Shown here in pieces: positions 11,048 through 20,958 of a stretch of DNA of 53,344 nucleotides (the stretch's first letter is position 1; each line of letters begins with the position of its first letter). The DNA comes from Alteromonadaceae bacterium (GTDB lineage Bacteria; Pseudomonadota; Gammaproteobacteria; Pseudomonadales; Cellvibrionaceae), in NCBI GenBank assembly GCA_002746115.1, contig NVXL01000212.1, positions 1 to 53,344 of the forward strand, read 5' to 3'. Both the position numbers and the translations under genes were made by a program. A model generated the notes under the pieces. It ran no database searches, was not told the DNA's origin, and saw only the letters and a list, made by a program, of their open reading frames with translations.

Positions 11048-12694
11048 CTAAGCCCCGAGCTTCCAGCCGTTAGTAATCGGATAACGGCGATCACGCCCAA
11101 AGGCACGCTCACTAACTCGAATGCCAATCGGCGCCTGTCTGCGCTTATACTCGTTAATATCAACAAGTCGCAGCACCTTCTTTACAACGTCACCCTCAAA
11201 CCCTTTCGCGACTATATCGTCACAACTAAGGTCATGTTCGATATAATATTCTAGTATTTGATCCAAGTCGTCGTACGGAGGCAAGCTATCCTCATCTTTT
11301 TGATCCGGTGCCAACTCTGCCGAAGGCGGTCGCTCAATAACACGCTTAGGAATAACTTCAGCGTCTCGATTTCGATATTTTGCTAAGGTAAAAACCAAAG
11401 TCTTAGGCACATCTTTTAATACATCTAAACCGCCCGCCATGTCACCATAAAGTGTGGCGTACCCGACTGCCATCTCACTTTTATTTCCCGTAGTCAGCAC
11501 CAAATAACCCAATTTATTAGATAATGCCATTAACACAACACCGCGGCTACGAGCTTGAATGTTTTGCTCAGTGGTATCCACCTCCGTCCCCTTAAAAGAG
11601 TCCTCCAAACTTACCATAAAGGCTTCGTACATTGGCTCGATACTGATGCTTTGATAGTGCACACCCATGACATCGGCCTGCTGCTGCGCGTCACTCTTGC
11701 TCATATCCGAGGTGTAACGAAACGGCATCATCACAGCACGCACACGACTCGCGCCTAAAGCATCTACTGCAATAGCAAGTGTTAGGGCAGAATCAATGCC
11801 GCCTGACAAACCAAGAACAATACCTTTAAATCCATTTTTGTTAACGTAATCTTTCACCCCCAAAACCAAAGCCCTATAGACCATATCAACCGACTCTGGA
11901 TCTGAGACTTGTGAGACTTGCCGAGGAGGCGCTGACTGAAGACTTTGCGTTTGAGTGTCGTAACACAGATGCACCAAATCTTCCTCGAATCGTTTAGCAC
12001 GCACGACTAGAGAGCCGTCGGCATTACAAGCCATCGAGGCGCCATCAAACACCAACTCATCTTGACCCCCAATTTGATTAACATACACAATAGACATTTC
12101 GTGATCTTTAGCTCTTTGCGCCAAAAGGCCTTCTCTCTGTGCTTGTTTATCACGATGAAAAGGCGATGCGTTCAGATTAAGCATCAACTCCGCACCACTC
12201 GCTTTTGATTGAGCAACCGGTTGCCCATCCCACATATCTTCACAAATTGTCAGACCAACCGCGACCCCAGCAACTTTAAAAGTCTGAGGGCTATCTCCAG
12301 CATGAAAATAGCGTTTCTCATCAAAAACTTGGTAATTCGGTAAGCATTGCTTAGCATATTCGCAAAGCAACTTCCCACCAAACAAAACGCCAGCCATGTT
12401 GTACAGCTTACCCCCAACACTACGCGGGTAGCCCAATACAACATATACGTCCGGAAATTGCTGAGCTAGCTGCTCAATCGCTCTTGTGACTCGCACTTCC
12501 AAACTGGGGCGTAATAACAAGTCCTCAGGCGGGTAACCAGTTAACGTCAGCTCAGGAAAAACGACCACATCGCAACTATGTTCGCTAAGCGCGCGCGTAA
12601 TATTCAGAGCCATTTGTTCACAATTGCCGGTAATATCTCCAACATGGGGGTTTATTTGTACCATTGTTATGTTCAATGTCGGCATAAATTTCAT
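11048..12694 (-). CDS. nadE: Glutamine-dependent NAD+ synthetase
   Basis: It amidates deamido-NAD to NAD+ with ammonia released from glutamine. An N-terminal nitrilase/amidase domain (Glu in FPELTLTGY, Lys in the PNYQVFDEKRYF region, Cys in LTICEDMW) is fused to a C-terminal ATP-pyrophosphatase domain with the P-loop LGLSGGIDSALTL. I place the start at the ATG at 12694 (548 aa), which has GGAG close upstream. An ATG three codons later also fits the family N-terminus (LNITMVQINPHVGDITG). The frame stays open further upstream to 12742, but that extension is not family-like. Pseudomonas does not carry nadE between bamD and pilS. Confidence 0.93.
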   Translation of the reverse strand: MKFMPTLNITMVQINPHVGDITGNCEQMALNITRALSEHSCDVVVFPELTLTGYPPEDLLLRPSLEVRVTRAIEQLAQQFPDVYVVLGYPRSVGGKLYNMAGVLFGGKLLCEYAKQCLPNYQVFDEKRYFHAGDSPQTFKVAGVAVGLTICEDMWDGQPVAQSKASGAELMLNLNASPFHRDKQAQREGLLAQRAKDHEMSIVYVNQIGGQDELVFDGASMACNADGSLVVRAKRFEEDLVHLCYDTQTQSLQSAPPRQVSQVSDPESVDMVYRALVLGVKDYVNKNGFKGIVLGLSGGIDSALTLAIAVDALGASRVRAVMMPFRYTSDMSKSDAQQQADVMGVHYQSISIEPMYEAFMVSLEDSFKGTEVDTTEQNIQARSRGVVLMALSNKLGYLVLTTGNKSEMAVGYATLYGDMAGGLDVLKDVPKTLVFTLAKYRNRDAEVIPKRVIERPPSAELAPDQKDEDSLPPYDDLDQILEYYIEHDLSCDDIVAKGFEGDVVKKVLRLVDINEYKRRQAPIGIRVSERAFGRDRRYPITNGWKLGA

Positions 12695-12836
12695 ATACTC
12701 CAATAGATATCTTATTTTTGACGCATAGCAAACCGCAGGCAATTCATAACCTATGCTTGACTAAGTCATAACTGACAAACAAGCTATAACCAACTACATT
12801 TCAGCCAATCAGACAAAAAGGGCAAAACGTTTACTC

Positions 12837-14447
12837 ATGTTTGATGCAGCGGGATCAATCGACCAAAACCACTATCAAGCGCGAACGCTTAAAATCTACC
12901 TCTACTATCGATTTATGCTGGCCGCTTTACTCTTCTCTATGCATTTTGGAAAAGTAGCTGGCGGCCTTTTCGGAAAATCCTCACCCGACCTGTTCTATTG
13001 GACAAGCCTAGGGTATGTGGCGATAGGCCTTTTAACCTTATTAACGGCAAATGCTGTAACGCTAACACGCTCCATTAACCTAATTTCTAGCATATTAATC
13101 ATCGACTTAATCAGTTTAACAACACTGATTCATGCCAGTGGCGGCTTGGAAAGTGGGCTAGGTTACCTGCTACTGATTCCCGCCGCTACGGCAAGTATGT
13201 TTATCCCAGGATTAATGGCTCACGGGTTTGCAGCGTTAACCTGCTTTTTCCTTATTGGGGAAAGCATCTACATATCTCGGAATAATGCTGAATTTATCAA
13301 AAATCTTTTCCCGGCTGGCACCTTAGGCTTTCTAGTATTTTTTACATCAGTAACGTTCCAATTCCTTACGGAGCGTATTCGGACTAGCACCCTAGAGGCT
13401 AGGAAACAATCTCTCTACGCCGAACGCTTAGAGCAACTAGCTCAGCATATTGTCACCCGCATGCGTACCGGGATTATCGTCGTTAACGACCTCCTAGAAG
13501 TTGAACTGCTCAACCAGTCCGCACTGCAACTGCTAGATCAACCCGGCGAACGTCAGTACATAGGTAAGCATTTAAGTAATATATCTAATCTTGATGTGGT
13601 TTTTCGGGATTGGCTTAATGCACGACACTCCAACACGCCGATCATCCATACCCTAGACAATGGACACGAAATACGTATTAGCTTTGCCTGCCTCGATATG
13701 GAAAAAAATATCAGTAAAACAATTCTGTATGTTGAGGACTATCGCGCATTCACACAACACGCCCAACAACTTAAGTTGGCATCTCTCGGTCGCCTAACTG
13801 CGAGTATCGCACACGAAGTTCGAAACCCTTTGGGGGCTATTTCACATGCGGCTCAACTACTCAGCGAGTCGGAAGAGCTTGCATCTGCCGATAAGCGCTT
13901 AACCGAAATCATTTTAAACAACTCCGAACGCGTCAACCAAATCATCGAAAACACATTGGTACTTTCTAAAAGAAAGTCCGCAAAGCCCGAGCTGATCAAC
14001 TTGAAAGTATGGTTAACTGACTTTATTAGCGAATATACTACCACGTCGCCCGGCAGCAAAATAGACTACGACAACGACTCCGGTGATGCAAAAGTGAGAG
14101 TAGATCCAACCCATTTACGTCAAGTGTTAACTAACTTATGCGATAATGGACTTCGCTATAGCAAACAAGTTACTGGCCTTGCTAAGATCGACCTCAAATC
14201 TGGGCTAAGCCAGAACAGCGAAACCACGTATGTCGATGTGATTGATTATGGCGACGGGATAGCACCCGACAAGTTACAGCATATCTTTGAGCCCTTTTAC
14301 ACAACCGACACTCAAGGCTCAGGTTTAGGCTTGTATATTTCCAGAGAGCTTTGCGAGATTAACCAGGCAACATTGAATTACCTACGAACAGAAGACAACA
14401 AAAGCCGTTTCCGCCTAAATTTTTCCCACCACCAGCGAATGACTTAA
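12837..14447 (+). CDS. pilS: Sensor histidine kinase PilS
   Basis: The membrane sensor kinase of the PilS-PilR system, which controls pilin transcription in response to pilin levels in the membrane. The N-terminal region (about residues 20-185) contains about six hydrophobic segments. Next comes a PAS-like region (about 195-290), the H-box ASIAHEVRNPLGA with phospho-accepting H326, and an ATPase domain with N-box LTNLCDNGLRYS and G-boxes DYGDGIAPDK and GSGLGLYIS. The length of 536 is normal for PilS. pilR starts two bases after its stop, so the pair is co-transcribed. Confidence 0.93.
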   Translation: MFDAAGSIDQNHYQARTLKIYLYYRFMLAALLFSMHFGKVAGGLFGKSSPDLFYWTSLGYVAIGLLTLLTANAVTLTRSINLISSILIIDLISLTTLIHASGGLESGLGYLLLIPAATASMFIPGLMAHGFAALTCFFLIGESIYISRNNAEFIKNLFPAGTLGFLVFFTSVTFQFLTERIRTSTLEARKQSLYAERLEQLAQHIVTRMRTGIIVVNDLLEVELLNQSALQLLDQPGERQYIGKHLSNISNLDVVFRDWLNARHSNTPIIHTLDNGHEIRISFACLDMEKNISKTILYVEDYRAFTQHAQQLKLASLGRLTASIAHEVRNPLGAISHAAQLLSESEELASADKRLTEIILNNSERVNQIIENTLVLSKRKSAKPELINLKVWLTDFISEYTTTSPGSKIDYDNDSGDAKVRVDPTHLRQVLTNLCDNGLRYSKQVTGLAKIDLKSGLSQNSETTYVDVIDYGDGIAPDKLQHIFEPFYTTDTQGSGLGLYISRELCEINQATLNYLRTEDNKSRFRLNFSHHQRMT

Positions 14448-14449
14448 TC

Positions 14450-15808
14450 ATGACTAGCGCTCTTATTATTGATGACGAACCTGACATCAGGGAATTACTG
14501 TCGATCACACTTGATCGCATGTCGATAAAATCCGACACAGCAGCTAATGTTAGCGACGCTAAACGCCTCTTAGAAAACAAAACGTTCAATATATGCTTGA
14601 CGGACATGAAGCTACCTGACGGAAGTGGTCTCGATATCGTCAAATTCATCCAGAAACATCGCCCAGAGCTTCCTGTCGCAGTCATTACCGCTCACGGCAA
14701 TATGGACACCGCGGTACAAGCCATGAAAGCCGGGGCTTTCGATTTTGTTAACAAACCGATTGATATCAACGCACTCCGCAGACTTGTCTCCATCGCCATC
14801 AAAACTAGCGACGTTGACGGACATTCGGAACACGACGATGAATTCATCGGTGATTCTCCGTCTATTCATCAGTTAAAAGCGTCTATCAAAAAGCTCTCTC
14901 GCTCGCAAGCCCCCGTATATATCAGTGGTGAATCTGGAAGCGGAAAAGAACTCGTCGCCAAATCAATTCACATGTGTGGGCCAAGACACAAACAGCCTTT
15001 TGTTCCGGTCAACTGCGGTGCGATTCCAGCTGAGCTAATGGAGAGTGAATTTTTTGGTCATAAAAAAGGCACCTTCACTGGTGCCACTCAAGATAAACTC
15101 GGGCTATTTCAAGCAGCGGATGGAGGAACACTATTCCTTGATGAAGTAGCCGATTTGCCGCTTGATATGCAAGTGAAGCTTTTACGAGCAATTCAAGAAA
15201 AAGCTATTCGACCGGTAGGCGCACACGCCGAAATACAGACCGATGTACGTATTTTATGTGCAACCCACAAAGACCTACAAGCCTTAGTAGATGAACGAGA
15301 ATTTCGACAAGATCTTTACTATCGCTTAAACGTAATTCAATTACAGGTTCCTAGCCTGCGGGAACGAGCAGAGGACGTAACCTTACTGGTCGATCACTTT
15401 CTGGAACGGTTGGACGCAAATAACCCTGAAGGGTCGACAAGTTTATCTAAGGCTGCACTTGCGGAATTAACCCGATATAGCTTCCCCGGCAATATTCGGG
15501 AATTAGAGAACATTCTTGAACGTGCTTACACCCTATGCGACAACGCGATAATCGAGGTCAGTGACCTACTACTGTCGCCATCGCAAAAAATGACGCCTAA
15601 AGAAAGCCAACAAGTTGGTTACTACGCCGCATGTCAACAATTCGCATCGATCGATGAGTTCCTTGCTGAGATTGAGCGGGAGATCCTCTCCGATGCTTTA
15701 GAGCACGTTAGGTGGAACAAAACACTTGCAGCAAAAAAACTCGGCATAAGCTTCCGCTCGTTTCGATATCGACTAAGTAAGCTAGGTCTAGACACTGACG
15801 ACGATTAA
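14450..15808 (+). CDS. pilR: Sigma-54-dependent response regulator PilR
   Basis: An NtrC-type activator of 452 residues with a receiver domain (phospho-acceptor D52, acidic pocket D8-D9), an AAA+ domain with Walker A GESGSGKE and Walker B GGTLFLDEVADL, and a C-terminal Fis-type helix-turn-helix (LAAKKLGISFRSFRYRL). The sigma-54 contact loop reads GTFTGA instead of the usual GAFTGA. PilR proteins of Pseudomonas also vary at this position. It is cognate to pilS immediately upstream. The usual target, pilA, is not in this window. Confidence 0.93.
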   Translation: MTSALIIDDEPDIRELLSITLDRMSIKSDTAANVSDAKRLLENKTFNICLTDMKLPDGSGLDIVKFIQKHRPELPVAVITAHGNMDTAVQAMKAGAFDFVNKPIDINALRRLVSIAIKTSDVDGHSEHDDEFIGDSPSIHQLKASIKKLSRSQAPVYISGESGSGKELVAKSIHMCGPRHKQPFVPVNCGAIPAELMESEFFGHKKGTFTGATQDKLGLFQAADGGTLFLDEVADLPLDMQVKLLRAIQEKAIRPVGAHAEIQTDVRILCATHKDLQALVDEREFRQDLYYRLNVIQLQVPSLRERAEDVTLLVDHFLERLDANNPEGSTSLSKAALAELTRYSFPGNIRELENILERAYTLCDNAIIEVSDLLLSPSQKMTPKESQQVGYYAACQQFASIDEFLAEIEREILSDALEHVRWNKTLAAKKLGISFRSFRYRLSKLGLDTDDD

Positions 15809-15946
15809 CACCAACATTGCTGAAAAAACAACCGTTTACATGGTTAAATTCGCACAAGGACTGTGGTCGATAGAAGCTAGAAAGGTTGTTTATCATCCAC
15901 TAAACTAGGTGTTCAATAATTACTCAAGTTATTAGGGATGAACACT

Positions 15947-16588
15947 ATGAGAATAATAAGAACTCCAATCAAGCTTTTTTATCAAACACCAAATACAAAA
16001 TTAGAACCTCTAAACCCAAGAAAAAGTAAAAACAAAAGTCAGTACCTACGTAGGCACGCAGGTTTTACCCTTATTGAGCTAATGATTACGCTCTCTATTA
16101 TCGGTATTTTGTTTAGCGCGGTTTTACCCTCATTTCGTGAATTAACACATAGCTCACGCGCCACATTAGCGTCACGAGACATTATGACGACATTAAACTA
16201 CGCCAGGGGAGAAGCCGTTGCTTATCAGCAAGACGTTGTCATTTGCCCAATCGACCCGACTAAAAACAAATGTATAAGAGATTGGACGCAAGTACTCAGC
16301 GTTTTCAAAGACGACAATAGCAATCAAGTGTTAGACGAAGGCGAAAAAGTATTACAACAGTTTGACTTCATAAATAACGACGCGCTCTTAATGTGGCGAT
16401 CGTTTGGAAACAAACCCTACTTACGCTACGCAGCCGACGGCACGACAGTGTTTCAAAGTGGCCGCCTATACTACTGTAGCCCTAGTAAAATCGAACGACA
16501 TAACGTAGAGGTCATTATTTATCGTACAGGACGAGCTAGAATAGTACCTAGCGAGTTTAAGAAAAAGAAGTGTATCGATACCATTTAG
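15947..16588 (+). CDS. fimT: Minor pilin FimT (GspH/FimT family) with a long leader
   Basis: A type IV pseudopilin processed by the prepilin peptidase at G-FTLIEL, with Glu at position +5, then a hydrophobic helix and a GspH-type globular domain with four late Cys residues. I choose the ATG at 15947 because AGGG at 15934-15937 lies nine bases upstream. The ATG at 15938 directly abuts that AGGG. The leader is then 39 residues and very basic, far longer than the usual 6-20, and no other start codon lies between it and the cleavage site. The position after pilSR matches fimT of Pseudomonas, where FimT affects DNA uptake. Confidence 0.82.
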   Translation: MRIIRTPIKLFYQTPNTKLEPLNPRKSKNKSQYLRRHAGFTLIELMITLSIIGILFSAVLPSFRELTHSSRATLASRDIMTTLNYARGEAVAYQQDVVICPIDPTKNKCIRDWTQVLSVFKDDNSNQVLDEGEKVLQQFDFINNDALLMWRSFGNKPYLRYAADGTTVFQSGRLYYCSPSKIERHNVEVIIYRTGRARIVPSEFKKKKCIDTI

Positions 16589-16604
16589 CTATTCCCTGTG
16601 CGCT

Positions 16605-16628
16605 GATAGCCCCAAAGAAAGGGCTATC
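16605..16628. terminator. Hairpin between convergent fimT and pilE
   Basis: An eight-bp perfect stem GATAGCCC (16605-16612) / GGGCTATC (16621-16628) with an eight-base loop overlaps the pilE stop codon. No T-run follows on either strand, so it could be a weak or Rho-assisted bidirectional terminator or a 3'-end stabiliser. Confidence 0.45.
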
Positions 16629-17100
16629 GCCAACACTCCTCGACAGTACCTCCAGTCGAGTCAACCCCCTTTACTCCTAGGTTATCCAGTGTCAGTACGC
16701 TACAACGAAGCAAAGTATCAGATACGCTACCATTAAAGTCGCGTATTACACTAATCACATAACCGGTGCAGCGATTTAATATATCAGCTGGATCACAATT
16801 AGCAGGTGTAACACTAACTTCAGCGTGCCCCTTTGACGTTGTACTAACATTAGTACCCAAATTCAAACCCTCCTCACCGATCAGATCGGAAGTGTAGCTA
16901 AGGTTCTCAGAAAAAAACTGCTCCTGTCTCATTACAATCATACTTGCATACACGGTAAGCTCGCTACGATTACCTCTCTCCATAACCGACTGATAACTCG
17001 GAAATACCACCGCTGCAAGTATTCCAATAATCGCAACCACAACCATCAATTCAATCAACGAAAAACCTTCATTCCCCTTAAGCGTCGAGTAATTTTGCAT
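16624..17100 (-). CDS. pilE: Minor pilin PilE
   Basis: A 158-residue type IV pilin with a short leader ending in Gly, cleaved before FSLIELMVVVAIIG with Glu at +5. The N-terminal helix is followed by a globular domain with C-terminal cysteines typical of the D-region disulfide. It is the last gene of the fimU-pilV-pilW-pilX-pilY1-pilY2-pilE operon. PilE is thought to link the tip-priming complex to the major pilin. It starts three bases after the preceding gene's stop. Confidence 0.88.
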   Translation of the reverse strand: MQNYSTLKGNEGFSLIELMVVVAIIGILAAVVFPSYQSVMERGNRSELTVYASMIVMRQEQFFSENLSYTSDLIGEEGLNLGTNVSTTSKGHAEVSVTPANCDPADILNRCTGYVISVIRDFNGSVSDTLLRCSVLTLDNLGVKGVDSTGGTVEECWR

Positions 17101-17103
17101 GCT

Positions 17104-17433
17104 TTACTCCTCTTGCTCAGAGTCATCGGGGATGACATAGCTGTCGGGTAAAACCACTAATTTTTCGATAGCACGCCTGTTTCTTTTAGCATCCAATAAA
17201 TAACGTACTTTTTTACCTTGCTTCAAACCAAAGCGGCTGAAAGTCTTATTGCTAGCATCCACTATTTTCACATTTAACGTGAGCTTATAGTACCGATCGT
17301 CAACTACCACAGCATTATCTTTTAGGTAAACAGCATCGAGCACGCCTACAAGCCCAGGCTCATGCTTCGCCGCATAAGCGTCAACACTAAACAGTACGAG
17401 AAGCGCCGCGATCAGTTGAATTATCTTAATCAT
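17104..17433 (-). CDS. pilY2: PilY2-like small exported protein
   Basis: A 109-residue protein with a cleavable signal peptide (hydrophobic residues 4-20, cleavage near AYA-AK) and a small beta-rich domain (VLDAVYLKDNAVVVDDRYYKL) ending in an acidic tail. Identification rests mainly on position: in Pseudomonas aeruginosa pilY2 is a protein of about this size lying between pilY1 and pilE, exactly as here. Sequence similarity cannot be tested here. Its role in pilus assembly is poorly defined even in Pseudomonas. Confidence 0.65.
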   Translation of the reverse strand: MIKIIQLIAALLVLFSVDAYAAKHEPGLVGVLDAVYLKDNAVVVDDRYYKLTLNVKIVDASNKTFSRFGLKQGKKVRYLLDAKRNRRAIEKLVVLPDSYVIPDDSEQEE

Positions 17434-17458
17434 TGTTTATACCTACTCGTTATCAGTT

Positions 17459-20400
17459 TTATTTTATTACGGTCCAAGAAGCACGCCGTGACTGATTACC
17501 AGAACCACGCGCATATTCAAATGTTTCAATCTCTCCTCGGGAGTTTGAAACTACAATTTGATCCCCAATAATAACAGATCCGCCGGGAATCGAATCCATC
17601 GGCAAACCCGCTACAACGCCATTAAGTGCGCTACCACGATAGCTTAGGAACACCTCTTGAGATGGCATACCACCATTAAGGATATTCGCCACCATTAAAA
17701 AGCCAGAGCCACCCGCTGAGCATTGAGCATCATCAGGGATTGTAGTGTTAAAAAACACAAAAGGTCCCGCGATTAAAGGGTCGACCACTAAGCGCTCCCC
17801 CGCCTCGGTATCAGTCGAGCCATTTAAATCAATAAGCCAACCGTAAACATTATCGGCCTCAGAGTATGGAACGTTACGAGAGGTCAAAGCCCGAGAGCCG
17901 GGGAAGACCACACTATTATCTTCAATATCCTGCTCAATCAGACTACTTCTAGTCAAAGTACCCTCACTACGGCCATTATCCCAAACACCATACAAAGTTT
18001 GTAATTGCCCATTGAGATTATCATCTTCAGCAATAAACTGCCCGGTACCAAACATGACAATCAAGTTAGGGTTGCTATCGGACGACACAATTTGAGGGTG
18101 TGCAGCAACCACGGGTTTTGCCGTAATAGGTTGACGATTACCCGCATTACAAGACGATTCACATGCTGAGAATAAGGGTAAAGGTGAACCCGAACCGCCA
18201 ACTGAGCTGGCCCAAAAGGTATCATCTTCATCTGACACATCAAAAGCCCATAAATTGCCGTGGACATCTCCAGAGTAAATACGATCGACACGAAAATCCC
18301 CATTCATATCAACCAATGTTGGAGAGGACATACCGTTGCAGTCGCTATCAGCATGAGCACAATCATTACTGGCTATACTGCCAACGTTTGTTTCAAAAAC
18401 CTCATGACCAGAGCCATCCAAATACAGTACAAACAACTTGGCAGTACCATCACCATTCGGGTCGCTGTTATAACCGTTCCCAAAAATAGCAGCCCATTTA
18501 CGGTTGTTCATCTTGGCAATTTGCGGGGTGCTAAAACTGAAGCCTAAATCATCATCAGTGAATTCGGTAACCACCAATTGCTCAGCCGCAGACTCCGTCA
18601 TGTGAACCAAATCTTCAGGGTTGGTCACATCGAGTACAAATACACTTTTACCGCCAGCGCGCAAACCACCAACAAGATACGTTTTCCATTCACCACCTAT
18701 AAAGACGTCTTTACTGATAGGCCCGCCATCAACATAGGCGCGATGCACATAATTAGGCTCAGCTAGGGCATGTAAGCCTTCCCCGTCGGCATCACTAAAT
18801 ACACCGCCCGGAATAAAGCTAAAATACTCTTCGCCGGTCAGCGCGTGAAAGGCATGTAACATCCCGTCGTTTGCTCCTACGTAAACTATCGGTGTGCGCT
18901 TACGGTTGCTCGTAACAAAATCGAAATAGGGGTTTTCGGAGCCTTCAATAAGGTTCGGGTAAGATGCCGCCGGTGCGCCAACATATTCAGGGCTGGAATG
19001 CACAATATCGCCCAAACGATGCTCCCCTCGGTCACGAAAGCTTCTGCCGACACCGTCATTACTGTAATCACCCCGAATATAATTAGTAATTTGCTCGCCA
19101 TATAGCTGCGTATCACCGGCATCTTCCGGGCTTGGAGCATTCACTAACAAGTCGGCCACCTGATTCACACCCAAACCTGCTTCACCGCCAGCCGCCGTAT
19201 AATCATCAGGGAATCTAAAAGGTACACCCTTACCGATATCCAATCTGTTCGTAAATATAGCGCGCTCATCAAAATCGAAATTAGGATCATTTAAGTCATC
19301 AGCCGCATCCCAAACCACACCTCCAACGCCATTTTGATCAAAACTAAACGCCCGAAGGGAGCCATTCCACGCACCGGAGTCAAACCGTGCTTGGTAAACA
19401 AAGGTATCCACTGTAACGCTAGTGGTATTAAAAGCCACCGCCGATGCTGAACCAGTCCGATCTTGAATAACGCTAATAGAAGCAGAAAGTGACTCAATCA
19501 ACTCTCGAGGCTTACTAGCACTGAGAAATTCACCACGACCATTCCAAGCTGCGTGGCGCAGATCATCGATCGAAGTGTCTCTATTAGCTTGAACCAAAGG
19601 CCAAGCAAATGGCTCATTACGTAAGAGTGGATTTTCGTTAAGTGTTCCATTAACACCAAAAGCAACCGTGAAGGTAACCATGTGCTGCATACCATTCTCA
19701 TCAACACCCGCAGTCACAGGGACAACGTCGGACAAACCCGTCGCCAAGTCGCGCTCGTAGTACTTCATCGCAACATCGGCTAATGTTTCACGTTGTTCAT
19801 CAGCGTAAGATGCACCATCAAAGTCACTATCGGAGCCAATATCAGTGTTTCCGACTGAGGCTGAGCTACCGTTCCAAAAGCCGTCAGAAAGTAAAACTGT
19901 AAAGTTTTGCTGGCAAGCCCCACCCTCGTCCTCTGACAATATCGGACTTACCGGGTCTGGGCTAAAGCCAAACAGCCCGGTACCAGGATTCTCCCCTGTT
20001 TCAAAATACAGGCCAGCCTCATTCAGGGTTCGCCTCAATGGCGTGCCGCCTGTGGAGTTAATACGAAACAAATTACGCTTTAGTGCAAGTTTATTCGCTT
20101 GCGCAACTGAATCTACGGGTGTAGCAATATCATCGATGTCTTCAATTATAGTTCCGACGCTATTATTGTTGTGCAAGGTCGCTAAACCCATACGCGAACG
20201 ACCAACGTCCATAATTTCAGAAACTGCACGCTTCGTAACGTGCTCACGTTTACGATAATAAGAATACCAATTCGCAAAGTTGGTGACGTTCAAATTACTC
20301 TCACCATCATCTGCATCCATGCGGGCAACAGAAACAAAGCGAGAATAATCCACTGTAGTACCGCTGACATAACCATTGGTGGTAGCGTCACCACACTCAC

Positions 20401-20917
20401 CTACATCAAAGTAATCGTTTCCATTAGCATCGTCCCAAGGAATATAACCTGAAGGGTCATCCCCACCATCGACTCGGGTTAAATCAATCGATCCCTCACC
20501 AGGATCGTAAGGAAAATTAAGTGCATTCGTAATCGGCTGATCCGCATACGTATTACCATTGATATCGACACCAACCCAAGGCGTATACTCTTCACTCGGG
20601 TCATAATGCATGGTGTTAAATCCAACACAGGAGTTCAGCAACTCATCTACGTCCCAATCCGTCGGTGTTATGTCGATATTACCGCTGTCGCTAAAGCCGT
20701 TGCCTGGATAAGCAAGCTCAGACCCATTTGACCTTAAAATCGCCCAATTCATGCTTCCGGAGTCATCAATCACGAAAAGGATGTTTGGCGGAACTGTTGA
20801 GCCTAGAAATAATGGGACATTACTAAGTTGCCCCGGTGCGGAAAATGCAATTGCAGAGCAAAAACTAACGACGGCTGCAACACCAAACTTCTTCACTTTC
20901 GAACTGATATTTTTCAT
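17459..20917 (-). CDS. pilY1: Type IV pilus tip adhesin PilY1
   Basis: A 1152-residue exported protein with a signal peptide (cleavage after AFSA), an N-terminal von Willebrand A-like region with the metal site DDSGSMNW near residue 50, and a C-terminal PilY1 beta-propeller domain (YVGANDGMLHAFHALTGEEYF). The propeller holds the calcium-loop pattern DxNxDxxxD at residues 870-878 (DMNGDFRVD), the type known to control pilus extension and retraction in Pseudomonas. PilY1 sits with minor pilins at the pilus tip and mediates surface sensing. It lies between pilX (41-base gap) and pilY2 in one operon. Confidence 0.93.
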   Translation of the reverse strand: MKNISSKVKKFGVAAVVSFCSAIAFSAPGQLSNVPLFLGSTVPPNILFVIDDSGSMNWAILRSNGSELAYPGNGFSDSGNIDITPTDWDVDELLNSCVGFNTMHYDPSEEYTPWVGVDINGNTYADQPITNALNFPYDPGEGSIDLTRVDGGDDPSGYIPWDDANGNDYFDVGECGDATTNGYVSGTTVDYSRFVSVARMDADDGESNLNVTNFANWYSYYRKREHVTKRAVSEIMDVGRSRMGLATLHNNNSVGTIIEDIDDIATPVDSVAQANKLALKRNLFRINSTGGTPLRRTLNEAGLYFETGENPGTGLFGFSPDPVSPILSEDEGGACQQNFTVLLSDGFWNGSSASVGNTDIGSDSDFDGASYADEQRETLADVAMKYYERDLATGLSDVVPVTAGVDENGMQHMVTFTVAFGVNGTLNENPLLRNEPFAWPLVQANRDTSIDDLRHAAWNGRGEFLSASKPRELIESLSASISVIQDRTGSASAVAFNTTSVTVDTFVYQARFDSGAWNGSLRAFSFDQNGVGGVVWDAADDLNDPNFDFDERAIFTNRLDIGKGVPFRFPDDYTAAGGEAGLGVNQVADLLVNAPSPEDAGDTQLYGEQITNYIRGDYSNDGVGRSFRDRGEHRLGDIVHSSPEYVGAPAASYPNLIEGSENPYFDFVTSNRKRTPIVYVGANDGMLHAFHALTGEEYFSFIPGGVFSDADGEGLHALAEPNYVHRAYVDGGPISKDVFIGGEWKTYLVGGLRAGGKSVFVLDVTNPEDLVHMTESAAEQLVVTEFTDDDLGFSFSTPQIAKMNNRKWAAIFGNGYNSDPNGDGTAKLFVLYLDGSGHEVFETNVGSIASNDCAHADSDCNGMSSPTLVDMNGDFRVDRIYSGDVHGNLWAFDVSDEDDTFWASSVGGSGSPLPLFSACESSCNAGNRQPITAKPVVAAHPQIVSSDSNPNLIVMFGTGQFIAEDDNLNGQLQTLYGVWDNGRSEGTLTRSSLIEQDIEDNSVVFPGSRALTSRNVPYSEADNVYGWLIDLNGSTDTEAGERLVVDPLIAGPFVFFNTTIPDDAQCSAGGSGFLMVANILNGGMPSQEVFLSYRGSALNGVVAGLPMDSIPGGSVIIGDQIVVSNSRGEIETFEYARGSGNQSRRASWTVIK

Positions 20918-20958
20918 ACTTCGTACACCACGTAACGTCTACATTGCTTGATCGCTAT

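Noticed and set aside
15826-15891. Inverted repeat AAACAACC / GGTTGTTT between pilR and fimT, considered as a terminator or sigma-54 site
   Set aside because: The 50-base loop is too long for a terminator, and no GG-N10-GC sigma-54 promoter was found.
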